Source: Streptomyces iconiensis
Lineage (GTDB): Bacteria; Actinomycetota; Actinomycetes; Streptomycetales; Streptomycetaceae
Assembly: GCF_028657195.3 (NCBI RefSeq)
Contig: NZ_JANCPR020000007.1
Location: forward strand, 1 to 64,000
Direction of reading: 5' to 3'
Length of the DNA stretch: 64,000 bases
Shown here: positions 24,578 to 32,464 of the stretch, in pieces
Layout: each line of letters opens with the position of its first letter
Position numbering within the stretch: position 1 is the stretch's first letter
Made by a program: the position numbers and the translations under genes
Notes under the pieces: model-generated
Told to the model about the DNA's origin: nothing
The model's database searches: none
The model's input: the letters and a program-made list of their open reading frames with translations, nothing else

Positions 24578-25840
24578 ATGGACCAGTTGAAGTCACCAGC
24601 CAAACCGTTCGATATTTCGAAGTCGGAAGTCAAGGAGGCGTGGGAGGAAGTCAGAGCGAACAAGGGTGCACCCGGAGTGGATGAGCAGAGCATCGACGAC
24701 TTCGAGAAGGACTTGAGGAACAACCTCTATAAGGTCTGGAACCGGATGTCATCGGGCTCATACTTCCCTCCTCCCGTCCGTGCGGTGGAGATTCCAAAGC
24801 CTCATGGCGGTGGCATGAGAATGCTCGGCATTCCCGCGGTCGCCGACCGTGTGGCTCAGACCGTGGTGGCCCGGCATCTGATGCGAAGGGTGGAGCCTGT
24901 TTTCCACCAAGATTCCTTTGGATACCGGCCCGGACGGTCTGCGCTGAACGCGGTGGAGCGTTGCAGGGAACGCTGCTGGAAACGGGACTGGGTGGTGGAG
25001 TTCGACATCGCCAAGTTCTTCGACAGCGCGCCCTGGGACCTCCTCGTCAAGGCGGTAGAAGCCCACACCGATGCCGTTTGGGTGAAGTTGTATGTGGAGC
25101 GGTGGCTTGCTGCCCCGCTCAAGTTGCCCGACGGTTCCCTGCTGGATCGCGAGTGCGGGACCCCGCAAGGGGCTCCTGTCTCGCCGGTCCTGGCGAACCT
25201 GTTCCTGCACTATGCGTTCGATCTCTGGATGAATCGGGAGTTCCCCACCGTCTGGTTCGAACGGTATGCGGACGACGCGGTGCTGCACTGCGTCTCGGAG
25301 AGGCAGGCCGTCAAGGTGCTGTCCGCTCTGAAGGACAGGATGGCCGAGGTCGGATTGCGACTGCATCCGGACAAGACCCGGATCGTGTACTGCAAGGACG
25401 GGAAGCGCCGAGGCTCCTTCGGAGCCACGGCATTCACCTTCCTCGGGTTCACGTTTCGCGCCAGGTGCAGTCAGGATCGCAACGGCAAGCAGTTCTTGTC
25501 GTTCGACCCCGGCGTCAGCAAGGACGCTCTGAAGAAGATCAGCGGCGAGGTGCGGTCCTGGCACCTGCACACGCGCTCGGATCTGTCCTTCACCGATCTC
25601 GCCTGCAGGATCAATCCTGTGGTGGCGGGGTGGATCAACTACTACGGCCGGTTCAGGCCGAGCCAGTTGACCCGTTTCTTGAAGCGCATCAACGCCTACT
25701 TGGTGCGTTGGATCCGCCAGAAGTACGAGCGGCTCGCGCCGCTGCGGAAGGCCCTTGCGAAGCTGCGGGAGATCGCTCAGCGGTATCCCCGCATGTTCAC
25801 GCATTGGCGCTGCACGACCGTGGCTGCATCAGGCTGGTGA
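24578..25840 (+). CDS. ltrA: Group II intron reverse transcriptase/maturase
   Basis: The 420-residue protein has the RT palm and fingers in order: KGAPGVDEQSIDDF, PPPVRAVEIPKPHGGGMR, LGIPAVADRVAQTVVARHLM, FGYRPGRSALNAVERCR, the DIAKFFDSAPWDLL region, GTPQGAPVSPVLANLFLHY and the catalytic YADD (FERYADDAVLHC). A maturase (X) domain follows (LACRINPVVAGWINYYGRF, RWIRQKYERL). There is no HNH endonuclease domain, so mobility should rely on nascent strands at replication forks. ATG at 24578-24580 has GGGAGGAG upstream; a longer frame to 24542 lacks that. The RT appears intact. Confidence 0.92.
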   Translation: MDQLKSPAKPFDISKSEVKEAWEEVRANKGAPGVDEQSIDDFEKDLRNNLYKVWNRMSSGSYFPPPVRAVEIPKPHGGGMRMLGIPAVADRVAQTVVARHLMRRVEPVFHQDSFGYRPGRSALNAVERCRERCWKRDWVVEFDIAKFFDSAPWDLLVKAVEAHTDAVWVKLYVERWLAAPLKLPDGSLLDRECGTPQGAPVSPVLANLFLHYAFDLWMNREFPTVWFERYADDAVLHCVSERQAVKVLSALKDRMAEVGLRLHPDKTRIVYCKDGKRRGSFGATAFTFLGFTFRARCSQDRNGKQFLSFDPGVSKDALKKISGEVRSWHLHTRSDLSFTDLACRINPVVAGWINYYGRFRPSQLTRFLKRINAYLVRWIRQKYERLAPLRKALAKLREIAQRYPRMFTHWRCTTVAASGW

Positions 25841-25852
25841 TCAGGGCGACAA

Positions 25853-25919
25853 GAGCCGTGTAACGGGAGACTGTTACGCACGGATCTGTGAGAGCCGAGG
25901 GGTGTGATTCCCCTCGGCT
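25853..25919 (+). ncRNA. Group II intron domains V and VI
   Basis: Domain V begins GAGCCGTGTAACGG with a GAGA tetraloop and returns with CTGTTACGCACGGATC, the conserved catalytic hairpin. Domain VI is the stem 25893-25902 / 25910-25919 with a TGTGATT loop region carrying the probable branch adenosine. These directly follow the RT gene as expected. Confidence 0.8.
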
Positions 25920-25923
25920 ACTC

Positions 25924-25968
25924 GGCGGTGTTTGCCCTGCTTGATCTTCTTGTCGTAGTAGGTAGGCA
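25924..25968 (-). pseudogene. IS110 transposase fragment on the far side of the intron
   Basis: On the minus strand this short stretch reads YYDKKIKQGKHR, matching the AYYDKKxxxGKxH motif that directly precedes QALLCLARRR in IS110 transposases. It and the 23894-23999 remnant are therefore parts of the same gene split by the intron. Upstream sequence is not IS110-like, so the element was already truncated or was deleted later. Confidence 0.6.
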
Positions 25969-26135
25969 AGGGCGGAGGTCGCTCCGCTGGATCGGGCGAC
26001 GTTCACCGGTAGCTGCCTCTCATGCTCTGGCGCCGCGTGCGCCCAGCAGCGCTCGATCCGAGTGGTAGATGTCTTTCCTGCCTTCGTCCTCGAGGAAGCC
26101 CTGCGTCCGGCCTGTTGGTGCGGTCGAATACCGAT

Positions 26136-27278
26136 ATGCCTTCTACTCCTTCCCGCTCCCTCCGAACGCGCCTCATCACCCGCCGCGCCTCCCGTCCCCG
26201 AACCAGCCCGAGTGCTCGGAGGGGTCGGCCACAACGCCGAAGCGACCGTAATGGGCCTCAGTCGCCTGGGCGTTTGGACTGGGCGCGGAGGATTGAGCTG
26301 GGATCGGTGGTGCTTGCGTCCCTCGTCGCGGTCGGAGGGCTGTGGTACACCGCGATACAGACCCAGCAGGCCAACCAACAGTCACGGGCAGAGCGGATGC
26401 TGGCCAAGGAAGCGCAGATCACCGACCGCTACACGGCTGCGGTCGAGAACCTCGGCGACAAAAAGGTGGATGTGCGGCTGGGCGGTGTCTACGCGCTGGA
26501 GCGCATCATGCAGGACTCCCCCCGCGACCACCCCACCATCGCCAACGTCCTCAACACCTATGTCCGCACCCACGCCGGAGAGAGGCAGCTTAGGTCCGCA
26601 GATAAGAGCCGGGGAAAGAGCCAGGACACACCAAACGGTGACGAGAAGAACGGCGAACTCCCTGCCGATGTCCAGGCCGCCCTCACTGTCCTCGTCACCC
26701 GCGACACCAGCCACGACAGGAACTTCACCCTCAACTTCATGAACGCCCAACTCGCCGATGCAGACCTTACCGCCCCGGATGACCCACGCCGGAGTGCCAT
26801 GGCCCAACTCCAGGAGGCGAACCTGCGCGATGTGAACCTGCGCGGCGCGGACCTGAGCGGCGCGTACCTGCGCGGCACGAACCTGCGCGGCACGAACCTA
26901 CGCGACGCAGACCTGAGCGACGCTTACCTGCGTGGCACGATCCTGCACGACACGAACCTGCGCAACGCGTTCCTAAGCGAGGCGGACCTGCGCGGCACGG
27001 ACCTGCGCGACACTAACCTGCGCGCCGCGGACCTGCGCGCCGCGGACCTGAGCGGCGCGTACCTGAGCGGCGCGTACCTGAGCGGCGCGATCCTGTTCAG
27101 CGCGGACCTGCGCGGCACGGACCTGAGCGGCGCGGACCTGAGCGGCGCGGACCTGAGCGGCGCGGACCTGAGCGGCGCGGACCTGAGCGGCGCGGACCTG
27201 AGCGGCGCAGACCTACGCGACGCAGACCTGAGCGGCGCGAACCGGAAATACGCAGCCCGGCACGGGGCAATCACCTGA
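26136..27278 (+). CDS. Membrane-anchored pentapeptide-repeat protein
   Basis: The 380-residue protein has an Arg/Ser-rich N-terminus, one membrane helix (LGSVVLASLVAVGGLWYTAI), a helical domain (ITDRYTAAVENLGDKKVDVR, GGVYALERIMQDSPRDHP) and then about 30 pentapeptide repeats of A(D/N)LxG type forming a right-handed beta-helix. Near the end the repeats become identical (ADLSG) and their DNA is a perfect 15-bp tandem array. Proteins of this layout are widespread in actinomycetes with unknown function. The start is uncertain; ATG at 26136-26138 lacks a clear ribosome binding site and the frame is open to 26022. Confidence 0.8.
   Translation: MPSTPSRSLRTRLITRRASRPRTSPSARRGRPQRRSDRNGPQSPGRLDWARRIELGSVVLASLVAVGGLWYTAIQTQQANQQSRAERMLAKEAQITDRYTAAVENLGDKKVDVRLGGVYALERIMQDSPRDHPTIANVLNTYVRTHAGERQLRSADKSRGKSQDTPNGDEKNGELPADVQAALTVLVTRDTSHDRNFTLNFMNAQLADADLTAPDDPRRSAMAQLQEANLRDVNLRGADLSGAYLRGTNLRGTNLRDADLSDAYLRGTILHDTNLRNAFLSEADLRGTDLRDTNLRAADLRAADLSGAYLSGAYLSGAILFSADLRGTDLSGADLSGADLSGADLSGADLSGADLSGADLRDADLSGANRKYAARHGAIT
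27120..27209 (+). repeat. Six 15-bp tandem repeats inside the pentapeptide-repeat gene
   Basis: The unit GACCTGAGCGGCGCG occurs six times in a row with a single mismatch in the last copy. Synonymous positions are also identical, which points to recent slippage or unequal crossing-over rather than selection on protein alone. Confidence 0.85.
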
Positions 27279-27517
27279 GTGATGGTTCAGTGCTCCACAG
27301 CTACCCTGCTGGAGACGTCCGGTGCGGCGAGCCAGGCCAGTAGGCAGGCGTGCGACCACACCGGCCCGGCGGGGACATCGACGACCTGTACGTCACCCAT
27401 GGCAAGAGCACATCGCAGAGCCCGAGCCGTACATGGGGAAAGGCCCAAAAGAACAGCAACAACCGGGCCGTACCGGTATCCTGCTCAACTCGCCAAAACA
27501 AATACTCAGTCACAGCT

Positions 27518-27547
27518 TGTGACTGAGCACTTCACTTGGCCACTTAG
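27518..27547 (+). repeat. Recurrent TGTGACTGAGC motif, copy 2
   Basis: Begins TGTGACTGAGCACTTCACTT and continues GGCCACTTAG. The first ten bases are also the right arm of a 10-bp perfect inverted repeat. Confidence 0.6.
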
Positions 27548-27576
27548 CGGAGTGTGTGTACCAATCTGAGGGCCCC

Positions 27577-27612
27577 GCTCAGGTGGTGCCGGGGCCGCGA
27601 CACCACCTGAGC
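27577..27612. terminator. Terminator downstream of the helicase gene
   Basis: GCTCAGGTGGTG (27577-27588) pairs perfectly with CACCACCTGAGC (27601-27612) around a 12-nt loop. It lies 14 bp past the stop of the minus-strand helicase gene. Confidence 0.75.
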
Positions 27613-27625
27613 GCGCCGTCTGGCA

Positions 27626-30217
27626 TCACGTCGACGGGAAGACGACGCTTACGTCGTCTGCTGTGATGAGTCGCCCACGAGTGGGGGCGAGCAGCTTGCC
27701 CAGCCAGCCGTCTTCTTGCGGCAGGAGCGCCTCGATCCTCGTGCGGGCTGTACCGCGGGCTTCGGCGTTGTTGTCGCCGCACAGCGCGTCGTACTGGCGG
27801 AGACGGTCGGCCAGCACGTCGTAGAGCCGTACAGCCGCGCCGTGATTGAACAGTGCGACCTTGTCGTGAGCCGCTTCGGCAGCGTCGTCCTGGGTGGCAG
27901 TCGCCGGGGTGAGCAGGCAGCCGAAGACGCGGGTCTTCGCAGAGCGCCTGGTCGCGACCTCGATCTGTCCCAGCAACTGGTTCACGTCGCCGCGGCTGAG
28001 CGGGTGGGGGTCACCTGCCGGGACGGTCTTGACCTCCCAGACCCGGCGCTCAGCCCGTTTGCTCGTGGACCACGTCCACTGGCAGTCCGTAGCACTCTGC
28101 TCCTTCTTCGGGGGGCGTTCGCCGCTGGCGCCCACGAGGCGGGCAAGCCTGGTCAATCCTTCGCACTGCTGATCATGGCTACCGGTGAGCAGGACGCGGC
28201 CTTCAGAGAGAACACGGTCGAGTCGGACACCGGCTTCACGCCGCCACTCGTCCCACGCGAGGAAGAACCGGTCGGTGTCGTCAGCGGTGTGCTCGGAGCC
28301 TTCGAGGTCGGCGACGGTGCGCGCCAGGCGGCGGAACCAGGTGGTCCGGGGCCCGCCATCGATGGCGTCCTTCAGAGCCCTGCGCGCGGCGGCCCGGTCT
28401 TCGGGCCGTCCTCTGGCGAAGAGGGCGTGGGCCTCCACATAGCGCCAGAACGCTGCATGCTCGGTTTCTCCGGCCCTAGTGAGTAGGGCGGCTGCTTCGT
28501 CCGCTTTCTGGGCCGCTCCCGAGTGGTCGCCCAGCCAGAGGTCAGTCGCCGCGGACACCTCGGCCTCGGCGCTGGAAACCTCGCTGTTCCCGCTGGAGCC
28601 ACGGCCGGGCCGTGTCCTGCGACGAGGGCTTGTGGGGGCGGCGGCTTCGCCCTCTGCGGAGGCTGGTTCCCAGAAAGCGGCGCAGGCCCGTACCGCACCT
28701 TTCCAGCCCTCTTCGTGGGTCTCCAGCGCGGCGCGGATGGTGGGTTCGATGCCTGTAGGGATCGACTTGCGGACCGCCGGGTCGGCGAGCATCTGCGCGA
28801 AGCTCGGGTCCAGTCCGAGGTAGAGGGCGCGGTCAGTCTGTTCGCGGTTGGCGCGTCCCAGTGCCTGGGTGACTCGCTGGCCGACGCGGTGGCGCATGAA
28901 GCTGGCGTCGCCCAGGTAGGCAACCACGAACCGCTCGAACTCACTGCTGGCTTGCGGGACCGTGGTGATGATGACCAGCTTGCACAGGTCGCCCGCGAGG
29001 TCGAGACCGTCGTAGCGGCCGGCGGTGATCAGGTGTCCGTTGGCGGCTTCGCTCCAGGTCTCGACCATCGCGTCGTCGCCGGGACGAAGACGGTAGACCG
29101 GTTGTCCGTTATTGGTGAGGATATCCTGAAGTGCGTCGGCCTCCGCGTGGCTGGCGCACAACCAGGCGGCCCGGCCGCCAGCCTCGTCGATTTGGGCGAG
29201 GGCCCAGCCGAGGACCTTCGGGTCGAAGGGGTGCTCGGCGCTGGGGTTGAGTACCAGGAGCCGCTCGCCCGTCGCGCCAGACGGCGGCGGGGTGGCGGTA
29301 GTCAGGCGGGTGACCGGCTCGCCACCGACTCGCCGCTGGAGGTCGTCCATCGAGCCGAGGGTGGCCGACAAGTAGATGCGCTGTTTGGCCCGGCTGTACT
29401 GGCTGTTGAGGGCGGTCGGGGGGTGGTAGGGGCGGATCTCGATGCCGGAGGGGCCGATGAGGATGCCGCATTGGGTGAGGTGGTCGCGGACGGTGGGCCA
29501 GACGTACATCGCCTCGTCCTTGAGTTCGTGATCTGTGACGAGCCGTGACGCCTCGATGGCGTCGCGCGCCGGGCCCGCGATCGCGTCCCAGTCCCGGAAG
29601 GAGAGCAGTTCGGGCGGGGTGCCGGGCCGGGCGGTGCCGTCGAGCATCGCGCGCAGGCCGGGATATGCGTCGGTGTGCGCCACCACCAGTTCGCAGATCA
29701 CCTGGTAGAGCTGGCGAGCGGGACCGGGCTTGTCGGGGATGCGCAGGGTCTGCAACCCGCTGAGGGGCTGCTCGGCGAGATGGGCGTCGTCGAAGATGAC
29801 CAGATCGGCGGGTTTCGGGACCGGGTTGCTATTGAAGTAGACCCAGTAGTTCATGACACCGACGGACTGGGCCTGTTGGTAGTCGTCGAGTTTGGCACCG
29901 CCGTACTCCCCCGCGGCGAAACGGACTACTTCCAGTCCCAGCGCTTCGGCTTCCTCCTCGACCCGCTCGGCGAGTTGCCGGGTGCCAGTCAGGTAAGCCA
30001 CTGACCACCCGCGTGAGAGAGCGTGATCGGCGATCAGCAATGCCAGCAGTGTCTTGCCTTCGCCGGTGGGCATCTCGATGGCCAGGTCCCTGGCGTCGAG
30101 GTGCTGCTCCGCGTACGCCGCGAGTACCTGGCGCTGACCAGGTCGAAGCCGAGCGAACCTCGACGATTCGAAATCCGTGAGATTTTGTTCGAAATCCGGT
30201 ATCTCTGCGTATACCAC
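27626..30217 (-). CDS. DEAD-like SF2 helicase with C-terminal PD-(D/E)xK-like nuclease domain
   Basis: The 863-residue protein starts with a Q-motif-like region (RLRPGQRQVLAAYAEQ), Walker A MPTGEGKT (about residues 49-56), a DDAH box (LVIFDDAHLAEQ), SAT (RIYLSATLGS) and helicase motif VI (VTQALGRANREQTDRAL). A variable helical region (about 500-690) resembles TPR-like repeats. The last 160 residues contain TDCQWTW, then RVWEVKTV, then NQLLGQIEVATRR, a D...E-x-K pattern of restriction-type nucleases. It looks like a single-gene helicase-nuclease, probably an anti-phage or anti-plasmid factor. GTG at 30215-30217 is preferred for its GAGGAG at ideal spacing; GTG at 30236-30238 would add seven residues. 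Confidence 0.8.
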   Translation of the reverse strand: MVYAEIPDFEQNLTDFESSRFARLRPGQRQVLAAYAEQHLDARDLAIEMPTGEGKTLLALLIADHALSRGWSVAYLTGTRQLAERVEEEAEALGLEVVRFAAGEYGGAKLDDYQQAQSVGVMNYWVYFNSNPVPKPADLVIFDDAHLAEQPLSGLQTLRIPDKPGPARQLYQVICELVVAHTDAYPGLRAMLDGTARPGTPPELLSFRDWDAIAGPARDAIEASRLVTDHELKDEAMYVWPTVRDHLTQCGILIGPSGIEIRPYHPPTALNSQYSRAKQRIYLSATLGSMDDLQRRVGGEPVTRLTTATPPPSGATGERLLVLNPSAEHPFDPKVLGWALAQIDEAGGRAAWLCASHAEADALQDILTNNGQPVYRLRPGDDAMVETWSEAANGHLITAGRYDGLDLAGDLCKLVIITTVPQASSEFERFVVAYLGDASFMRHRVGQRVTQALGRANREQTDRALYLGLDPSFAQMLADPAVRKSIPTGIEPTIRAALETHEEGWKGAVRACAAFWEPASAEGEAAAPTSPRRRTRPGRGSSGNSEVSSAEAEVSAATDLWLGDHSGAAQKADEAAALLTRAGETEHAAFWRYVEAHALFARGRPEDRAAARRALKDAIDGGPRTTWFRRLARTVADLEGSEHTADDTDRFFLAWDEWRREAGVRLDRVLSEGRVLLTGSHDQQCEGLTRLARLVGASGERPPKKEQSATDCQWTWSTSKRAERRVWEVKTVPAGDPHPLSRGDVNQLLGQIEVATRRSAKTRVFGCLLTPATATQDDAAEAAHDKVALFNHGAAVRLYDVLADRLRQYDALCGDNNAEARGTARTRIEALLPQEDGWLGKLLAPTRGRLITADDVSVVFPST

Positions 30218-30746
30218 CGTGCGCTCCTCACTCGTCACGTGAGAACTCTACGGCGCGGGGCGGTGATCCTTGCGTTCTAATTCCCCTTCGCGCAGCGGGC
30301 GTTGACTGCGTCGCGCGACATCCGACGTGATCCTTCCCTGTACGTCAGAACGCGGGGCCACACGTGGCCAACTGTGGTGCTCAGAGTGGGCCAACTGGAC
30401 TGCTCAGTCACAGTGCTGTGATCGCCGTCACAGAACAATCGGCCGGGTGTTGCCGCTTAAGGTGAGGCCATTCGGATCGCGCGCGTCGAAGGGGGCCGTT
30501 CCTCGTCGCTGTTCTTGCTCCAGGACCAGTGGCTCTGCGTGAGCTGGACTGGGGAGATGGTGCCGCTCGTGGTCGAGGCCGCCAGGGGCGCGGTCGAAGA
30601 CCACGGGTGCCGGTCAGCCTTGAGTCACCCCTTCGGGGCACGTGGACCGCATGTCGGGCCCGGCGCTGCCCAGCCACGCGTGTGGGGCGGAGACACTCCG
30701 CTTACCAGCGCCATTTCCGGCATCTCAGACACCCCCGAGGATCAGC
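30218..30746. promoter_or_regulatory. Divergent promoter region between helicase and hypothetical gene
   Basis: No gene in about 530 bp. It holds two tandem copies of the recurrent CTGAGC...TTGGCC motif in inverted orientation (30361-30412) about 145 bp upstream of the helicase start. These are the best regulatory candidates here. Confidence 0.45.
30361..30412 (-). repeat. Recurrent motif, two tandem copies (copies 3 and 4)
   Basis: On the minus strand 30412-30383 begins TGTGACTGAGCAGTCCAGTT; a shorter unit CTGAGCACCACAGTTGGCCA follows at 30384-30365. Both match the motif at 23243 and 27518. Here they read toward the helicase gene. Confidence 0.6.
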
Positions 30747-31481
30747 ATGCCCGCCGACACATCCACTGTCGATATCTCTCACCTGCGCCTTCTCGTGCAT
30801 CAACGTCCTGTCGCCAGCGCTTCGGAAGAGATCGTCCGATCCCACGGCGACGACCTGGACGACTTGAGAGAAGCTCTCCGGGAGCACTTCGCCCCCCTCG
30901 GTGGATACTGCGAGGTGGGAAGCGATCTTCATTCCGTCACCATCGGCAGTGCCGAGACCCGTCTGCGCCCCAGGCTCGATGGCGACTCCTGGCACGCCGA
31001 CCTCTTCCACGCTGGCTGGCTCAACTCCCCGTACAGCGGCGTACCAGCCGAGTACCGACAGCAGGTCGCTGACTACGTCGACCGGGCGCACGAGCTGGAT
31101 GAGGGATGCCTCCAGGAGTCCGACCTCCGGGAGGCTGCCGGACGGGGCGGGGCACCTGCCGTCGAGCGGCTCGTCCGCGATCACCGCGACGTTCTCGACC
31201 AGCACTATGCAGTGCTAGACGACCTCATCGATGAACTCGTCGCCCCGGAGGGCCAGTGGCTGTTCCCTCGGGCGCGGGAACTTGTGTACTCCGAGGTCCA
31301 GACGCACCACATGCGCCGCGAGTGGCTCGGCAGCGCTGCGCTCGGCTACCTCTGCGGCGGCTCAGCCGGTCACCGTCCCGACACCATTTTCGGTGGCGTC
31401 CGGTACGACTTCCGCCGTGGCTCGGTGGACTTGGCGCGGCCGGTCCCAGACGAGCCCGAGGAGGAGGCCGTCAAGGCGTGA
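30747..31481 (+). CDS. Conserved hypothetical protein (244 aa)
   Basis: A soluble, acidic protein of no family I recognise. The N-terminal part (REALREHFAPLGGYCEVG, SAETRLRPRLDGDSWHADLF) may be alpha/beta; the middle is helical (VERLVRDHRDVLDQHYAVLD). The end has GYLCGGSAGHRPDTIFGG. ATG at 30747-30749 has GAGG upstream. It is divergent from the helicase-nuclease and may be functionally linked only by position. Confidence 0.65.
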   Translation: MPADTSTVDISHLRLLVHQRPVASASEEIVRSHGDDLDDLREALREHFAPLGGYCEVGSDLHSVTIGSAETRLRPRLDGDSWHADLFHAGWLNSPYSGVPAEYRQQVADYVDRAHELDEGCLQESDLREAAGRGGAPAVERLVRDHRDVLDQHYAVLDDLIDELVAPEGQWLFPRARELVYSEVQTHHMRREWLGSAALGYLCGGSAGHRPDTIFGGVRYDFRRGSVDLARPVPDEPEEEAVKA

Positions 31482-31971
31482 GCGCTTCCTTGCTGTGCCG
31501 AGCCCCCAGTGCCCCTCAAGGCGTGCAGTGGCGACATTTCCGGCGCCGGGAACGACAGGGGCCCGGGGCGACGATCATCCGAACCTTCGAACGCTCCGCC
31601 GATGGTCGACCCTCGCGAAGCAACCACTATGCGGTCCCTCACTGAACCGCCGGCGTCGGCGCACTGGAGATGACAAGATGAGAGATGCGTTTGAACAGCA
31701 CCCAAGCGCGAGGTCGTTGACAAGCAGGGCAAAGCTTGTCGCCGGTCTTCCTTCTCCCGCGGTCGACGTGCAAGGAGGAGGGAACACCACACACCACACC
31801 AGGAGCGGACCAACAGTTCCAGGGGATAGCCGGTAGTAGCGGGTCGGCTCCGCGTGGATCTGAAACGTCGGCGGGTCCTCAGCCAGTGGCCACTGTTGTC
31901 AGGTGGTCGGGCTGAGGCTGCTTGCCCCGAGTTCGACCGCCGTGAGCTGGATGGGATGAAGGTTCCCCCTC
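31482..31971. other. No gene recognised
   Basis: About 490 bp with short Arg-rich frames only. No hairpin or repeat of note was found; probably degraded sequence between two plus-strand genes. Confidence 0.4.
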
Positions 31972-32166
31972 ATGCTGCCGAACTTCAGAACCCGGCTGAT
32001 GCTCATTGTCGTCGCCGTGCTTTTCTCCCTCGTGATCGCCCTCGCGACGGCGCTTCTCTTCCACGCCGCGAGGGGGTCACTCCTGATCGCGTTGACCGCC
32101 GGAGGAGGGGCATTCGTTGCCGCGATGACGCTGGCTATCGGTGTGCTGTCGCTGTTGCTTCAGTAG
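31972..32166 (+). CDS. Small two-helix membrane protein (64 aa)
   Basis: Two hydrophobic helices (LMLIVVAVLFSLVIALATAL and ALTAGGGAFVAAMTLAIGVL) flank a short polar turn (HAARGS). ATG has GAAGG upstream. Comparable short Streptomyces membrane proteins are annotated as hypothetical. Function unknown. Confidence 0.65.
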   Translation: MLPNFRTRLMLIVVAVLFSLVIALATALLFHAARGSLLIALTAGGGAFVAAMTLAIGVLSLLLQ

Positions 32167-32422
32167 CCCTACGCCCCGAGCCACGGACGTCAGGCGAGGC
32201 CGGTCACGGGTAGGTTTTGTGTAGCCCCTACAAGGCAGCTCTCCGGCCAACCAGCGGGTCACAGTCCGGCCCTCAACGACGACCCTCCGCTCACAGGGGA
32301 GCGCAAGGGGAGCGCGGACGCCTTTGGAAGGGGCAACACGGTGCACGAACAGCGGGACCGTGATACGTGCTCTGATCTGGGAAAATGGCATCCTGGGCCA
32401 CCCCGCAGCATGCGGCAGCATG

Positions 32423-32457
32423 AGCCCTAACGTGCTCGTAATGCGTAGGTTAGGGCT
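32423..32457. terminator. Terminator downstream of the multi-pass membrane protein gene
   Basis: AGCCCTAAC (32423-32431) pairs with GTTAGGGCT (32449-32457). It lies just past the stop of the minus-strand gene. The rest of 32167-32422 shows no gene. Confidence 0.6.
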
Positions 32458-32464
32458 GTGGGCG

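Larger units (their letters stand above)
24000..25923 (+). mobile_element. Group II intron with an encoded reverse transcriptase
   Basis: A full-length retroelement of about 1.92 kb. The 5' end is placed at GTGTCC (24000), fitting the GUGYN rule and leaving about 575 nt of RNA domains I-III before the ORF. Conserved intron RNA stretches are seen (around 24300: GGCATGCAGGTGACGTGAGC; around 24478: TAGTAGTGGTGAAGCCCCTG). Domains V and VI follow the ORF at 25853-25919. The 3' end is near 25922-25924. It is inserted opposite in direction to an IS110 gene. Boundaries are estimates, good to a few bases at best. Confidence 0.8.
27279..27625. other. Intergenic region between convergent genes
   Basis: No gene. 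It contains a perfect inverted repeat (27505-27514 with 27518-27527, CTCAGTCACA...TGTGACTGAG) overlapping copy 2 of the recurrent motif, and a terminator for the helicase gene. Confidence 0.5.

Noticed and set aside
26924..27274. Minus-strand frame of RSAPL repeats opposite the pentapeptide array
   Set aside because: It is an automatic consequence of the 15-bp repeat read in antisense; no ribosome binding site and no family.
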